NCBI RefSeq assembly: GCF_004331645.1
Contig: NZ_SJSK01000001.1
Location: 1,240,001-1,304,000 of the forward strand
Reading direction: 5' to 3'
DNA from: Pedobacter frigiditerrae
GTDB taxonomy: Bacteria; Bacteroidota; Bacteroidia; Sphingobacteriales; Sphingobacteriaceae
DNA length: 64,000 nt
A program made the translations under genes and the position numbers. Shown piece by piece: positions 1 to 9,806 of the stretch (positions within the stretch are counted from its first letter, which is position 1; every line of letters starts with the position of its first letter). The notes below the pieces were generated by a model, which saw only the letters and a program-made list of their open reading frames with translations, was not told the DNA's origin and did not search any database.

Positions 1-737
1 AAAGATCAGGTGCAATTAATATAGGGCGTTTGGATAAGTTACAGATCAAAAATGAACTAAAAAATAATAAATATTTTATAAAAGATTACGAGAAGTATCA
101 AGAAGAATCAGTAGTTATTTTTCTTTCACAACTTAAAAAAAAATTATTAGAGCAAAATACTAACATCAAATTATTAACCAATAACGGAAATGGTGAGTGG
201 AATAATATATATAAGGTGTTTGATAGAGGAGTTGCTGAATTAGGTGTTGGTAATCTCAATATTTTATATTTATCAAAGGCATATAGATTGGCTGATGAGC
301 TACAGAAAACTCAGCTGTTTACTTTAGTATCTAACAACATTGTATTACAAGATTGGTTGCTATTTTACAATTATTTAAATGGTCGCGATTATGTTATTCC
401 TTGGGATATCCTTGTTGATACCAAAAGTCGAAAAAGATTTTATATGAAGCCCGAATATTTTAAAAAGACAATGAATTTTCTGAAAGGAGAAATAATTGGC
501 TTCAATAATATTTCAAATAGCAGTATAAATGATAATCTATGGGTAAAAGTACTTAAGCTTAATGATAAGAATATGAGATTAATTGTCTTAAATGCTGCCC
601 CAACTAAAATACCTGAGAAAGAGTTTACTAGGGATGCAAGTACATTGATGAAGAATTTGAATTATTCTAAAGTACTAAAAACAAGTTTGGTAATTGATAA
701 TGGTAAATATGCTATTTACAATTTAATATTAAGATAA
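1..737 (+). CDS. unrecognised protein of the exopolysaccharide operon (5' partial)
   Basis: The reading frame is open from the first complete codon (base 3) through a possible TTG at 30 to TAA at 735-737, so the gene very probably starts left of the window and the TTG is an internal Leu. About 245 residues are visible. They are lysine- and asparagine-rich with mixed alpha/beta character and no membrane segment. I see no motif that I can tie to a family. The flippase gene follows with no gap, and the next eight genes are polysaccharide genes, so a role in building or modifying the same glycan is inferred from position only. A glycosyltransferase, a glycan-modifying enzyme or a hydrolase would all fit. 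Confidence 0.7.
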   Translation, partial: RSGAINIGRLDKLQIKNELKNNKYFIKDYEKYQEESVVIFLSQLKKKLLEQNTNIKLLTNNGNGEWNNIYKVFDRGVAELGVGNLNILYLSKAYRLADELQKTQLFTLVSNNIVLQDWLLFYNYLNGRDYVIPWDILVDTKSRKRFYMKPEYFKKTMNFLKGEIIGFNNISNSSINDNLWVKVLKLNDKNMRLIVLNAAPTKIPEKEFTRDASTLMKNLNYSKVLKTSLVIDNGKYAIYNLILR

Positions 738-2195
738 TTGGCTAATAAAAATTTTAACAAGGTATTGAACTCACCCACTATCATGACCTGGATGAGTTAT
801 TCGACAAAGGCATTAACACTTTTTGTAGTGTTACCAATGGTGTTGAAATTTTTTTCTGAGGGTGATATTGTACTTTGGTATTTATTTTCGACGGTAATTT
901 CATTACAAAGTCTATCTGATTTTGGGTTTAGACAAACTTTTTCAAGAATCATTGCTTACGCTTTTGGTGGAGCCAAAGATATCTTTGTTTATAAAGACGG
1001 GAGTAATACTGACGGTGAAATTACTGATATAAGTAGACCTAATATTGATTTGCTGAGTAGAATAATTTCAACAATGAAGTATATTTATGTTGTACTTACA
1101 ATTATCGTTTTTGTAGGAATGATAACATTGGGTACTTGGTCTATGTTTAAGCCAATACAACAATCAAATAATATAAATCAAGCATGGATAGCCTGGGTGA
1201 TAATTATATTTATTTCAACCATTAGTTTTTATGGTAGGATTTATATGAATTTTTTAGAGGGGTTAAATAAAATAGCTTTAGTTAGAAGGATAGAATCGAT
1301 GACCAGCTTGGGAAGTATAATAACAAGTTTATTAGTACTAGCATTTGCTCCCTCTCTATTGAATTTAGTAATTGTAAATCAATTCTGGGTACTTTTAAAT
1401 GTATTGAGAGATTGGTATTTATGCATAAATGTAGATGATAAATTTTATAATAAAATTTCGCCCTCTTTGCCGTTTGATAGAAAATTATTTAAACAAATTT
1501 GGGTTCCTGCATGGCGAAGTGGGATTTCAGGGTTAATGTCAGTTGGACTAACTAATTTAACAGGATTAATTTATGCACAAGTAGGCAATACCCCATCTGT
1601 TGCAGCTTATTTATTGGCATTGCGAATAATTAATCAAATCAAAGAGGTGTCAATGGCTCCTTTTTATAGCAAACTACCTTTGTTTGCGATGTATAGAATT
1701 AAAAATGATTTAACGAATCTGCGGAAAGCCATTATAAGAGGTATGGGATTAAGTCATTTCGTATTTGTCTTGGGAGTAATTTTTGTTGGCTTATTTTCAG
1801 ATTATTTATTAGGTTTAATAGGAAGTGATTTGAAATTCGTTGATCAAAAAATGTGGGTGTTGATTAGTTTCGCTTTCTTTGTACATCGTTTTGGGGCAAT
1901 GCACATACAGGCTTATATGTCTACAAATCATATCATTTCTCATATTGCAGATGGCATTTCTGGAGTTCTATACATCGTGTCCTGCTTATTATTGGTAAAC
2001 TATATTGGCATTTATGCAGTTCCAATAGCAATGCTAATTGGGTATTTGGGTTTTTATGCTTGGTATGCAGCTAGGTATTCCTATCGTTCACTTAATATAA
2101 GTTTTTATGATTTTGAAAAGAAAGTTTTATTAACCCCCACTATCTTATTTTTACTTTACATACTATTTACGATAATTCATCAACCTAGGATATGA
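738..2195 (+). CDS. Wzx-type polysaccharide flippase (MOP superfamily)
   Basis: A 485-aa integral membrane protein with about 12 hydrophobic segments spread over its whole length, the layout and size of MOP-superfamily Wzx flippases. Such proteins move undecaprenyl-pyrophosphate-linked oligosaccharide units across the inner membrane. It starts with TTG directly after the upstream stop; an ATG 45 nt downstream (783) is the alternative. I keep TTG because the first 15 residues (ending LNSPTIM) lead naturally into the first membrane segment. The stop overlaps the next gene as ATGA. Substrate specificity cannot be read from the sequence. A second MOP flippase is encoded at 60324. Confidence 0.9.
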   Translation: MANKNFNKVLNSPTIMTWMSYSTKALTLFVVLPMVLKFFSEGDIVLWYLFSTVISLQSLSDFGFRQTFSRIIAYAFGGAKDIFVYKDGSNTDGEITDISRPNIDLLSRIISTMKYIYVVLTIIVFVGMITLGTWSMFKPIQQSNNINQAWIAWVIIIFISTISFYGRIYMNFLEGLNKIALVRRIESMTSLGSIITSLLVLAFAPSLLNLVIVNQFWVLLNVLRDWYLCINVDDKFYNKISPSLPFDRKLFKQIWVPAWRSGISGLMSVGLTNLTGLIYAQVGNTPSVAAYLLALRIINQIKEVSMAPFYSKLPLFAMYRIKNDLTNLRKAIIRGMGLSHFVFVLGVIFVGLFSDYLLGLIGSDLKFVDQKMWVLISFAFFVHRFGAMHIQAYMSTNHIISHIADGISGVLYIVSCLLLVNYIGIYAVPIAMLIGYLGFYAWYAARYSYRSLNISFYDFEKKVLLTPTILFLLYILFTIIHQPRI

Positions 2196-3328
2196 AAAAG
2201 AAACTAAAACCGCTTGTCAATGCAATAAGGAATTTAATTTTTAAAAAGCATAACTATCTTCAGATTTATCTTCCTAGTCAACCTTCTACTTCTTTTAATG
2301 ACAAATTAAAAGAAGTATTAAGAAGACTAAAATATTTTGGCTTAGATAACGATATAACGTATACTCATAAAATATTACCGAAGCAGTATTTAGATTATTC
2401 ATTAATTGGTTTCGTTGATGCAACTGATTTTTCAGAAAAATCATTTTCATTAAAGAAGGGGGAGGTATTTAACTTCGATTTTGAAAATTATGTAGTGGAG
2501 GGTTGGGAGTACCATAAACTATTAAGCATCTTACATAAAGAGGAAGTATCAAAAGGAGTCAGGGAAGGGAAAAAGAAGCTGGAGGAACTAACTGAGAGTC
2601 TAAAAAATTCATACCAAAAAGCTTATATCCTGGGTACAGGGCCATCTTTAGAAAAAGCAAATGAAGAAAATTGGAATGATGGTATAAGGATTGTAAGTAA
2701 CACAATCGTTAAAGATACAGAGTTATGGGATTACATTAATCCACATTTCATTGTTGCGGGAGATGGTATATATCATTATGGGATTGCACAATTTGCGCAG
2801 AAATTCAGAAAAGACCTGAGAAATTGCCTTGCTAGAACGAATACCTATTTCGTTATGCCTGCAATATTCTATCCATTTTGCTTAAAAGAGTTTAGTGAAT
2901 TTAAAGATAGATTAATTCCAATACCGTTTGGAAATAAGACCATTTTCACAACAGATCTAACTAAGGAATATAGGTTACCTTTAGTTGGGAACGTTTTACC
3001 GTTATTGCTGCTGCCATTAGCATGTACTTTAAGTAAAAATGTAAATTTATGGGGCTTTGACGGGAGATCCCCTGATGATAAACTTTTTTGGAAGAATTCA
3101 TCTAGACATTTTTACACTGATGATGTTGATGAGTTAAAGAATTTGCACAATGGATTTTTTAATACACTAGTGCCAAAAGATTCACCAGAATCATATGTCA
3201 AAAATGTACATGGCGACTCCTTAGATCACGCTTTAACTATTGCAGAAAATAGAGGCTACAAATTTACAATGATGCATTTCTCATATACAGAAACATTGAG
3301 TAAGAGATCTCAAAAAGCGAGTAAATAA
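2192..3328 (+). CDS. GT42/DUF115-like protein (Maf/sialyltransferase-like fold)
   Basis: A 378-aa soluble protein. Residues 148-154 read GTGPSLE, the nucleotide-sugar loop shared by the GT42 sialyltransferases (Cst-I/II type) and the DUF115/Maf proteins that act with nonulosonic acids. A second landmark, WGFDGR at 287-292, sits where those families carry a conserved GxDG-like segment. The first ~140 residues look like a separate N-terminal part. It overlaps the flippase gene by 4 nt (ATGA), so it is probably translationally coupled. No nonulosonate synthesis genes (NeuA/B/C-like) lie in the window, so transfer of a sialic-acid-like sugar is only an inference. It could instead be a glycosyltransferase of other specificity. 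Confidence 0.6.
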   Translation: MKKKLKPLVNAIRNLIFKKHNYLQIYLPSQPSTSFNDKLKEVLRRLKYFGLDNDITYTHKILPKQYLDYSLIGFVDATDFSEKSFSLKKGEVFNFDFENYVVEGWEYHKLLSILHKEEVSKGVREGKKKLEELTESLKNSYQKAYILGTGPSLEKANEENWNDGIRIVSNTIVKDTELWDYINPHFIVAGDGIYHYGIAQFAQKFRKDLRNCLARTNTYFVMPAIFYPFCLKEFSEFKDRLIPIPFGNKTIFTTDLTKEYRLPLVGNVLPLLLLPLACTLSKNVNLWGFDGRSPDDKLFWKNSSRHFYTDDVDELKNLHNGFFNTLVPKDSPESYVKNVHGDSLDHALTIAENRGYKFTMMHFSYTETLSKRSQKASK

Positions 3329-3346
3329 ATTAAACTATTAAACATA

Positions 3347-4639
3347 ATGTTCTATTCGATATTATTGATTTTCTTAATGCTAATGCCTTTTGGGTATTCA
3401 CAATCGAATGTGCTAAGACTTATTCCTTTAGTTTTGTTATTTATTGAATGGGTTACAATATATTTCAAAATATCATTTTTGAAGATAATAGAAATTAATA
3501 AACTGATATTTATCTTTAGCTTGTTAATAGTGTTTGCCATTGTTAGAAATAATAATCCGGTTGAAGACACCTTATCGGCTTCAGTTTACTCCACATCTAA
3601 CTTATTATTATTTGTTTCTTTCTATTCATTTATAGTCTATTATTTCGTAAGAAAAAACAAATATGATTATGCTACAATTTTTATTTATTTGATTATTCTG
3701 CCGTTTGCACTTTTTTCCTTATCTAATTGGATATTATATCTTTTAAACATTAAAGTATTGCCTAGCTCTTCGATTGCAGGGGAGTCAACCACACCATCCG
3801 TTTTATTGTCAAATTTTGGGATAATTATAAATAGAATTGAATTTCCGTTGGTAAAAGGAGTAAATAGTTATTCTGTTTTTGTTGGCGGGGTTTTGTCTTT
3901 ATCAATTCCATTATTTTTATGGTATAAGAAGAATAGGTATTTAACAGGTTTTGCTTCGGCAATATTTATTTTAACATTAATATCAACAGATTCAAGGGGG
4001 GCCTTATTTTACCCTTTGATAATTACCTTGGTTGTTTATTTTCTAAAAAATAAGCAAGTACTCAATAAAAAAATTAGCCTTATGGCTTTCGTAGTTATCT
4101 TAGGGCCATTGATATTTGTTAGTATTTTAGCACTTTCAGCAAATATTCCTGCACTTGAATTCTTGGCAAGGGGTGATGAAGATATAAAAACTGCAAGTTC
4201 AAGGTCTGTAGTTTGGGCAATTTCCTTTGCAGAATTTATTGATTTTAAATGGATTCATACTATAGGTTATGGATTATATGGACACTTTGGTTCGGGAGCT
4301 TCTAAAATGTGGGCTTATCTTTTTGAGGGCTATAATGATCCTGAACTATCAGCAAGTTCTCATACTTCCTTGTTTACAATACTATTTGATTATGGGTATA
4401 TTGGACTTGTGGTTTATATTGGATTATTGTACCAACTTTTGTCACGGGTTGCATATCTATGGAAATATAACCCTTTAACAAGTTACGCATTTCTTTCTTT
4501 TTTAATCTATAATATTCTTGCTGGCATTACAGAGGCAATTGGGGGGATGAATCTGCTTAATTACCAATTATTATTATTTATGGTTGCAATTGCAATAAAT
4601 ACGCAATACTATTTTACATATAAAAACAATAACCCATAA
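3347..4639 (+). CDS. O-antigen polymerase/ligase family membrane protein (Wzy-like)
   Basis: A 430-aa protein with roughly ten hydrophobic segments. A TDSRGAL segment near the middle and a long external loop before SSHTSLFTILFDYGYIG are both typical of the Wzy/WaaL (PF04932) superfamily. In this setting it most likely polymerises lipid-linked repeat units on the periplasmic side, downstream of the Wzx flippase encoded two genes earlier. Polymerase and ligase are hard to separate by sequence; polymerase is preferred because Wzx and glycosyltransferases are its operon partners. The DNA is very AT-rich (11 G+C in the 60 bases 3601-3660), as is common for Wzy genes. Confidence 0.85.
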   Translation: MFYSILLIFLMLMPFGYSQSNVLRLIPLVLLFIEWVTIYFKISFLKIIEINKLIFIFSLLIVFAIVRNNNPVEDTLSASVYSTSNLLLFVSFYSFIVYYFVRKNKYDYATIFIYLIILPFALFSLSNWILYLLNIKVLPSSSIAGESTTPSVLLSNFGIIINRIEFPLVKGVNSYSVFVGGVLSLSIPLFLWYKKNRYLTGFASAIFILTLISTDSRGALFYPLIITLVVYFLKNKQVLNKKISLMAFVVILGPLIFVSILALSANIPALEFLARGDEDIKTASSRSVVWAISFAEFIDFKWIHTIGYGLYGHFGSGASKMWAYLFEGYNDPELSASSHTSLFTILFDYGYIGLVVYIGLLYQLLSRVAYLWKYNPLTSYAFLSFLIYNILAGITEAIGGMNLLNYQLLLFMVAIAINTQYYFTYKNNNP

Positions 4640-4661
4640 TTGATTTAATCTATAATAAGTT

Positions 4662-5855
4662 ATGAAAGTCTTAATTATTGCATCAGAATTTCCATTTCCA
4701 GCAAATCATGGTGCAAAAGTTGATATATGGAATAGAATTTTAGCTTTTAAAAAATTAAATGTCGAGGTATTTCTTGTTACTTGGCATCCAGAAAAATCCA
4801 CACCAAGTAAAGAGAATGTAGATTGTGTATTAAGGCAAGTAGCAAGTTTAGCTACGTTCCCACTTTCTAGTACCTTAAATCGAATAATTAAATTAATCTC
4901 TTTTCCTTCGCAGGTAGCTGCTAGGATGCTAAAAAAGGCTGATTATAAATCATTATTAACTAAAGCTACTCAGTTTAACCCAGATGCGATATTCATTGAT
5001 AGCATATATGGAGGAGAAACGGGTTTGAGGCTCGCAAAAGATTTAGCAGTGCCTTTTTCATTAAGGCTTCACAATGTCGAGCACAATTATATGTGGGGGC
5101 AATTGAAACTTGCTAAAGGAATCAGATCAAAGATGTCACTTCTTGCAATGAATATTCATCTTAAAAGCTTTGAATATAATTTGATTTCGAAAGCTGATGC
5201 CTTTTTTGATATTTCGATAGAGGATCTTGCTTTTTGGGAAAAACAAAATTTCAAGAATGGATATTGGCTACCTCCGATTATTGATGATACTATGGGGAAT
5301 TTAGTAACTGATGTAAATAAATTGACAAAATTTTATCATATCGCATTTATTGGTAATTTATATGCCCCAAATAATGTTTCTGGATTGTTATGGTTTATTA
5401 ATGATGTTTTACCATTAATAAACGAAAAGATACCTGGTCTACGATTTGCTGTTGTTGGGTCAAATCCAGTTACAGAAATCATTAAAGCTTGCAATAATTC
5501 AGAATTTATTGATCTTTTCACCAATGTACCTGATACGAATGAATACATTCAGAAATCCAATGTGCTGATAAATCCTGTAAGATTTAGTAGTGGCGTAAAT
5601 ATAAAAGCAATAAATATGTTATCGTTAGATAATCCAGTTGTATCTACGATATATGGGGTTAAGGGTCTTCCTAAAGAAATTTCTCAAGTTTTCTTTATTG
5701 GGAATAGTCCTAAAGAATTTTCAAATCACATTTTGGAAATCTTAGCCTTAAAAAAAACGTCCGATTTAGAGAAAAGAAAAGAGATGAGAAAGTTATTCCA
5801 GGTTACAGCCCTAGAAAAATTATTGCCTAAAATGTTAGAGAAAAATATTAAATAG
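4662..5855 (+). CDS. glycosyltransferase, GT4-like (GT-B fold)
   Basis: A 397-aa protein that begins with a beta-strand and a glycine-containing loop typical of GT-B enzymes (KVLIIASEFPFPANHGAKV). HNVEHNYMW lies at 137-145. The second Rossmann half opens with IGNLYAPNNVSGLLWF at ~230-245, and a donor-binding segment SSGVNIKAINML is at ~309-320. This pattern resembles the GT4 subgroup seen in exopolysaccharide clusters, including the EPS/exosortase-associated type. It probably adds one sugar to the lipid-linked unit on the cytoplasmic face. Donor and acceptor are unknown. It sits 22 nt after the polymerase gene and 10 nt before another glycosyltransferase gene. Confidence 0.85.
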   Translation: MKVLIIASEFPFPANHGAKVDIWNRILAFKKLNVEVFLVTWHPEKSTPSKENVDCVLRQVASLATFPLSSTLNRIIKLISFPSQVAARMLKKADYKSLLTKATQFNPDAIFIDSIYGGETGLRLAKDLAVPFSLRLHNVEHNYMWGQLKLAKGIRSKMSLLAMNIHLKSFEYNLISKADAFFDISIEDLAFWEKQNFKNGYWLPPIIDDTMGNLVTDVNKLTKFYHIAFIGNLYAPNNVSGLLWFINDVLPLINEKIPGLRFAVVGSNPVTEIIKACNNSEFIDLFTNVPDTNEYIQKSNVLINPVRFSSGVNIKAINMLSLDNPVVSTIYGVKGLPKEISQVFFIGNSPKEFSNHILEILALKKTSDLEKRKEMRKLFQVTALEKLLPKMLEKNIK

Positions 5856-5865
5856 TTATAATCAA

Positions 5866-6996
5866 ATGAAGGTTCTACATATAGTTGATGGTTTACATCC
5901 GAAAAGGGGAGGTGTTCCTACTGCAGTTTTGAACGTAACTACACTTTTTAAAACAGCTGGAATTGAATATAAAATTCTATCAATTGGTGATAACCCTGAA
6001 ATTTTGCCAGAAAATACAATTGGCTTTAATTCCAAGCAAATTGCTGGTCAGGCTTACGCTAGTGAAGGAGTTAACTGGTTTAAACAAAACTATACGGCAT
6101 TTGATGTTATTTATTTTCATAGTGTTTGGAATATTGCCATATTACAGTTATACGCCTTTGCCTTAAAAAATAACTTGACTTACTATATATCTCCCCATGG
6201 TTCATTAGATCCATTCGATATAAAGAAAAAATTTTATTTTAAAAAAATACTTGGAAAACTTATAGTTAATAAAATATTACTTAATGCCAAGTATATTTTT
6301 TGCACCAGTCAGATAGAAACAGACGTAATCCACTACTTTGGGGAAAAGGCAAAAAATGCTGTTGTTTTACCATTGCCTGTTGATTACGAGGAGGGAATAA
6401 CAGGAGATGGCGTCTCATTTAGGACTAAATATGGAATTGATAAAAATCAGTTCGTTTTTTTATTTCTATCTCGTATCAATTATAAAAAAGGACTAAATAA
6501 TTTTATTATTGCCTTGTCTGAATTGATTAAAGACGGCCAAATTGATTCGGCAAGACTTAGTTTTATCATCGCCGGGGATGATAAAAATGAATATGCAGAT
6601 GAGATGAGAGTACTTTTAAAGGAGTATCATCTTGAAAACACCGCAAGGTTTATTGGGCTAATTACTGGACAAGACAAAGCAGATGCTTATGTAGGTGCTG
6701 ATGCATTTGTATTACCTTCAAAAAATGAAAACTTTGGTCTAGCAATCGTAGAAGCGCTTCAGAGTGGAACACCAGTACTGATTTCTAAAAATGTATATAT
6801 CTATAAGGAACTATTTGAAAGAGCAGATCTTAGTCCTGGGTGGCTTTGCGAAAGTGACTTATCTGACTTGAAGAGCTGCATATTAGAAGCCTTGAAGCCT
6901 CATGACAAAGACAAATTAAAGAAGGACTCTTTCACTGTAGGAGAACAATATAAAACAGGACAATTAGCAAATATGTATTTAAAGTTCTTTAATTAA
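5866..6996 (+). CDS. glycosyltransferase family 4
   Basis: A 376-aa GT-B protein. The N-terminus carries the glycine-rich loop (HPKRGGVPTAVLNVT, 11-25). The C-terminal half has LSRINYKKGL at 201-210 and the classic GT4 donor-binding stretch PSKNENFGLAIVEAL at 284-298, with the E-x7-E spacing expected of retaining GT4 enzymes. It probably transfers a hexose during assembly of the repeat unit. The next gene begins 1 nt after its stop, so co-translation is likely. Sugar specificity cannot be deduced. Confidence 0.92.
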   Translation: MKVLHIVDGLHPKRGGVPTAVLNVTTLFKTAGIEYKILSIGDNPEILPENTIGFNSKQIAGQAYASEGVNWFKQNYTAFDVIYFHSVWNIAILQLYAFALKNNLTYYISPHGSLDPFDIKKKFYFKKILGKLIVNKILLNAKYIFCTSQIETDVIHYFGEKAKNAVVLPLPVDYEEGITGDGVSFRTKYGIDKNQFVFLFLSRINYKKGLNNFIIALSELIKDGQIDSARLSFIIAGDDKNEYADEMRVLLKEYHLENTARFIGLITGQDKADAYVGADAFVLPSKNENFGLAIVEALQSGTPVLISKNVYIYKELFERADLSPGWLCESDLSDLKSCILEALKPHDKDKLKKDSFTVGEQYKTGQLANMYLKFFN

Positions 6997-6997
6997 T

Positions 6998-7564
6998 ATG
7001 GAATATCAAGATTTAAGTATTTTCAGGGTTCCTAAAACATTTAGGGGTAAATCAAAAATTACTGTTCAATTATGGTGGATTGTTCAGAGCACCATATTTA
7101 GCTGGTCTCCACAAATTTTATATGGATGGAGAAGATTTTTACTGAGGTTATTTGGAGCCAAAATCGGTAAAAAAGCTTTAATAAGATCGACTGTTAAAGT
7201 TACTTATCCATGGAACATCAGCATTGGAGATTATACATGGATAGGCGATGATTGTGTATTGTATAGTCTAGGTAGAATTGATATTGGCTCAAATGTGGCA
7301 GTAGCACATAAAGTTTATTTTAATACGGGGGGACACGATTATGATCAGATTACTTTTGATATCTATGCAAAGGATCTAGTAATTGAAGATGAATGTTGGA
7401 TAACTAACGATGTTTACTTAGCCCCAGGAATAACTATTGGTAGAGGTACTGTAATTGGAGCAAGAAGCACGGTTTTGAAGTCTATTCCGAGTGGTAAAGT
7501 TTGCGTAGGGTCTCCAGCGAGGGTATTGAAAGATAGAATTATGAAAAAACCAGTTAAACAATAA
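6998..7564 (+). CDS. WcaF-type O-acetyltransferase (left-handed beta-helix)
   Basis: A 188-aa protein of the hexapeptide-repeat acyltransferase family, closest in pattern to the colanic-acid acetyltransferase WcaF. The N-terminal ~60 residues include WWIVQSTIF and YGWRRFLLRLFGAKIG. They are followed by imperfect hexapeptide turns from about residue 66 (IRSTVKVTYPWNISIGD), then HDYDQITFD, and a closing CVGSPARVLKDR typical of the family. It would O-acetylate a sugar of the repeat unit using acetyl-CoA. It lies between a GT4 gene (1 nt) and an epimerase gene (3 nt) and is surely part of the same operon. Confidence 0.9.
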   Translation: MEYQDLSIFRVPKTFRGKSKITVQLWWIVQSTIFSWSPQILYGWRRFLLRLFGAKIGKKALIRSTVKVTYPWNISIGDYTWIGDDCVLYSLGRIDIGSNVAVAHKVYFNTGGHDYDQITFDIYAKDLVIEDECWITNDVYLAPGITIGRGTVIGARSTVLKSIPSGKVCVGSPARVLKDRIMKKPVKQ

Positions 7565-7567
7565 GAT

Positions 7568-8533
7568 ATGAAAATTTTGGTTACGGGAGGTTCCGGTTTT
7601 ATAGGAACTAATTTAATGCAAAGCTTAATTGACGATGGCTTAAATGTTTTGAATTTGGATAGTGTTAAGCCTTTAAAAAAGGCCCATGATCCTTATTGGA
7701 AAAAGGTTGATATTTTGGATCAGCCGCTGTTAGAAAACTTAATCTTGGATTTTAATCCAAATGTTATAGTGCACTTAGCAGCGGTAACGGATATTATTGG
7801 AACCACGGCTGAACATTATTTAGCCAATACACAGGGTACCCAAAATATAATTGATATTGCGGCTAAACTGCCAGCGCTTAAAAAGGTAATCTATACTTCG
7901 TCGATGTACGTTTGTAAGCCAGGTTTTATTCCGAAAGACTATGATACTTATACACCACATACCACTTACGGAGAAAGTAAGGTAGCAGGAGAAAAGTTAG
8001 TGAAGGCTATTAAGGATGTAAGTTATGATTGGGTAATTGTAAGGCCAACTTCCATTTGGGGACCATGGTTTAATATTCCGTATATCGACTTTTTTAATAT
8101 TGTATATCAGAAGAAATATTTTGATTTTGGAAAAGCCTGTACAAAATCTTATGGTTATATCGGTAATACGGTAAACCAGATCAGGAAAATCATGGATGCC
8201 CAAAACATCAATAAACAGACCTATTATTTAGGAGATTTACCTGCCATTCAAATTTCTGAATGGGCCAATGAAATCTCTATTGAAATGAAAAAAGGGCCAA
8301 TTAAAAAAGTTCCTTTTTTTGTGTTGAAAACAGCAGCATTGGTTGGTGATGTACTTACTGCCATGAAGTTTAAGTTTCCGATGACAAGTTTTAGGCTTTC
8401 TAACATGACTACCAATAATGTTTTGCCTTTGGAGAATACGATGGAGGTAACGGGTAAAATGCCTCATACCCGGATTGAAGGTGTAAGAGAGACCTTAAAG
8501 TGGATGAGTGAAGAAAAAGGGTATAAATTCTAA
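7568..8533 (+). CDS. NAD-dependent epimerase/dehydratase (extended SDR)
   Basis: A 321-aa extended short-chain dehydrogenase/reductase. The NAD-binding loop TGGSGFIG is at 6-13, a Thr-Ser-Ser segment at 110-112, and the catalytic YGESK (YxxxK) at 134-138. These are the features of nucleotide-sugar epimerases and dehydratases. The C-terminal part is divergent (a hydrophobic stretch near 250-265), so the product sugar cannot be named. The operon position suggests it makes or modifies a nucleotide sugar used by the flanking glycosyltransferases. Confidence 0.88.
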   Translation: MKILVTGGSGFIGTNLMQSLIDDGLNVLNLDSVKPLKKAHDPYWKKVDILDQPLLENLILDFNPNVIVHLAAVTDIIGTTAEHYLANTQGTQNIIDIAAKLPALKKVIYTSSMYVCKPGFIPKDYDTYTPHTTYGESKVAGEKLVKAIKDVSYDWVIVRPTSIWGPWFNIPYIDFFNIVYQKKYFDFGKACTKSYGYIGNTVNQIRKIMDAQNINKQTYYLGDLPAIQISEWANEISIEMKKGPIKKVPFFVLKTAALVGDVLTAMKFKFPMTSFRLSNMTTNNVLPLENTMEVTGKMPHTRIEGVRETLKWMSEEKGYKF

Positions 8534-8554
8534 ATATAAAAAAGCGTTATACAG

Positions 8555-9787
8555 ATGGCAGTTAAAAAAAGAATCTTAATTCATAGTTTATTCTTTAAAC
8601 CAGAAATGACGGGTATTAGTAAGTATTCTGGCGAAATGACCGATTGGCTAGTAGAAAATGGATTTGATTGTACTGTAATTACAGCTTTTCCTTTCTATCC
8701 CTATTGGAAAATTCAAGCGCCCTATAGCAACAGCTGGTATAAAAAAGAGTTGAACGAAGACAAAAGTTTAACCATTTACCGTTGTCCTTTATATGTGCCG
8801 GCAAACCCTACTGGTATGAAAAGGATTATCCATGAGGGCACATTTCTATTTACTTCTTTTTTTGTCTTTTTTAGGTTATTGTTTTCAAAAAGATTTGACC
8901 TCATTATTTCGGTTGCACCGCCTTTTCATTTAGCTTTTGTTGCCTTTTTTTATAGGTTCTTTAAAGGGACTAAGGTGGTACATCATATTCAAGACCTTCA
9001 GGTAGACATGGCAAGGGAGATGAACATGATCAAATCGAAAGCATTGTTAACTTTTTTGGAGAGCTTAGAGAAATACGTGATTAAAAGTGCAGATTTTGTG
9101 AGTACAATTTCTCTTGGAATGACTACAAAGATTAAAAATAAGGTAAATAGAGAAATTGTTGATTTTCCAAATTGGGCAAATGTTGATCATTATTATCCCC
9201 TTCAGAATAGGGATGAACTTAAAAAGGAATGGGGTTTTGAGCCTACAGACAAGGTGGTTTTGTATTCAGGAAGCATTGGAGAAAAACAGGGCCTCGACCA
9301 AATTATTAGCGTAGCCGCAGCCAGTAAAGCCCATACGGAGATCAAGTATGTAATTTGTGGTACTGGTGGTTATAAAGAAACCCTCATCGGCCTTGCAAAA
9401 GCTCAAAACCTAGATAATGTATTCTTTCTGCCCTTACAGTCAAACGAAGCCTTTAACCGCTTTTTGAATATGGCCGATTTACATTTAATCATTCAGAAGA
9501 AAGATGCAGGAGATTTAGTAATGCCTTCTAAATTAACCACCATATTATCTATCGGTGGCCTTGCCCTAGCTACGGCAAATCCAGGAACAAGTTTATATGA
9601 AGTTTTGGTTCAGAATAACATCGGGATAGTGGTAGAGCCAGAAAATAGCAAGGCTTTACATGAGGCAATCATGGCCAATATTGCAAATAACGATGTGGCC
9701 CAACAACAACACATTCGTAATTACGCAATCGCTAATATTTCCTTAAACGGAATCATGCAAAATTTCTTGAAACAAGTAGAATTGTAA
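8555..9787 (+). CDS. WcaI-type colanic-acid glycosyltransferase (GT4)
   Basis: A 410-aa protein matching the WcaI subgroup of GT4. Typical features are the N-terminal HSLFFKPEMTGISKYSGEM with the ITAFPFYP stretch, a membrane-proximal hydrophobic region (LFTSFFVFFRLLF, ~97-109), HHIQDLQVDMARE (~142-154), and the C-terminal VMPSKLTTIL plus Leu-Tyr-Glu segment around 320-355. WcaI has been proposed to add a fucose or similar sugar to the growing unit. The gmd/fcl/manC genes nearby would supply GDP-fucose, so the assignment fits the region, but donor identity is inference. Confidence 0.9.
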   Translation: MAVKKRILIHSLFFKPEMTGISKYSGEMTDWLVENGFDCTVITAFPFYPYWKIQAPYSNSWYKKELNEDKSLTIYRCPLYVPANPTGMKRIIHEGTFLFTSFFVFFRLLFSKRFDLIISVAPPFHLAFVAFFYRFFKGTKVVHHIQDLQVDMAREMNMIKSKALLTFLESLEKYVIKSADFVSTISLGMTTKIKNKVNREIVDFPNWANVDHYYPLQNRDELKKEWGFEPTDKVVLYSGSIGEKQGLDQIISVAAASKAHTEIKYVICGTGGYKETLIGLAKAQNLDNVFFLPLQSNEAFNRFLNMADLHLIIQKKDAGDLVMPSKLTTILSIGGLALATANPGTSLYEVLVQNNIGIVVEPENSKALHEAIMANIANNDVAQQQHIRNYAIANISLNGIMQNFLKQVEL

Positions 9788-9806
9788 CCCTTAATTTTAA
9801 CATAAG

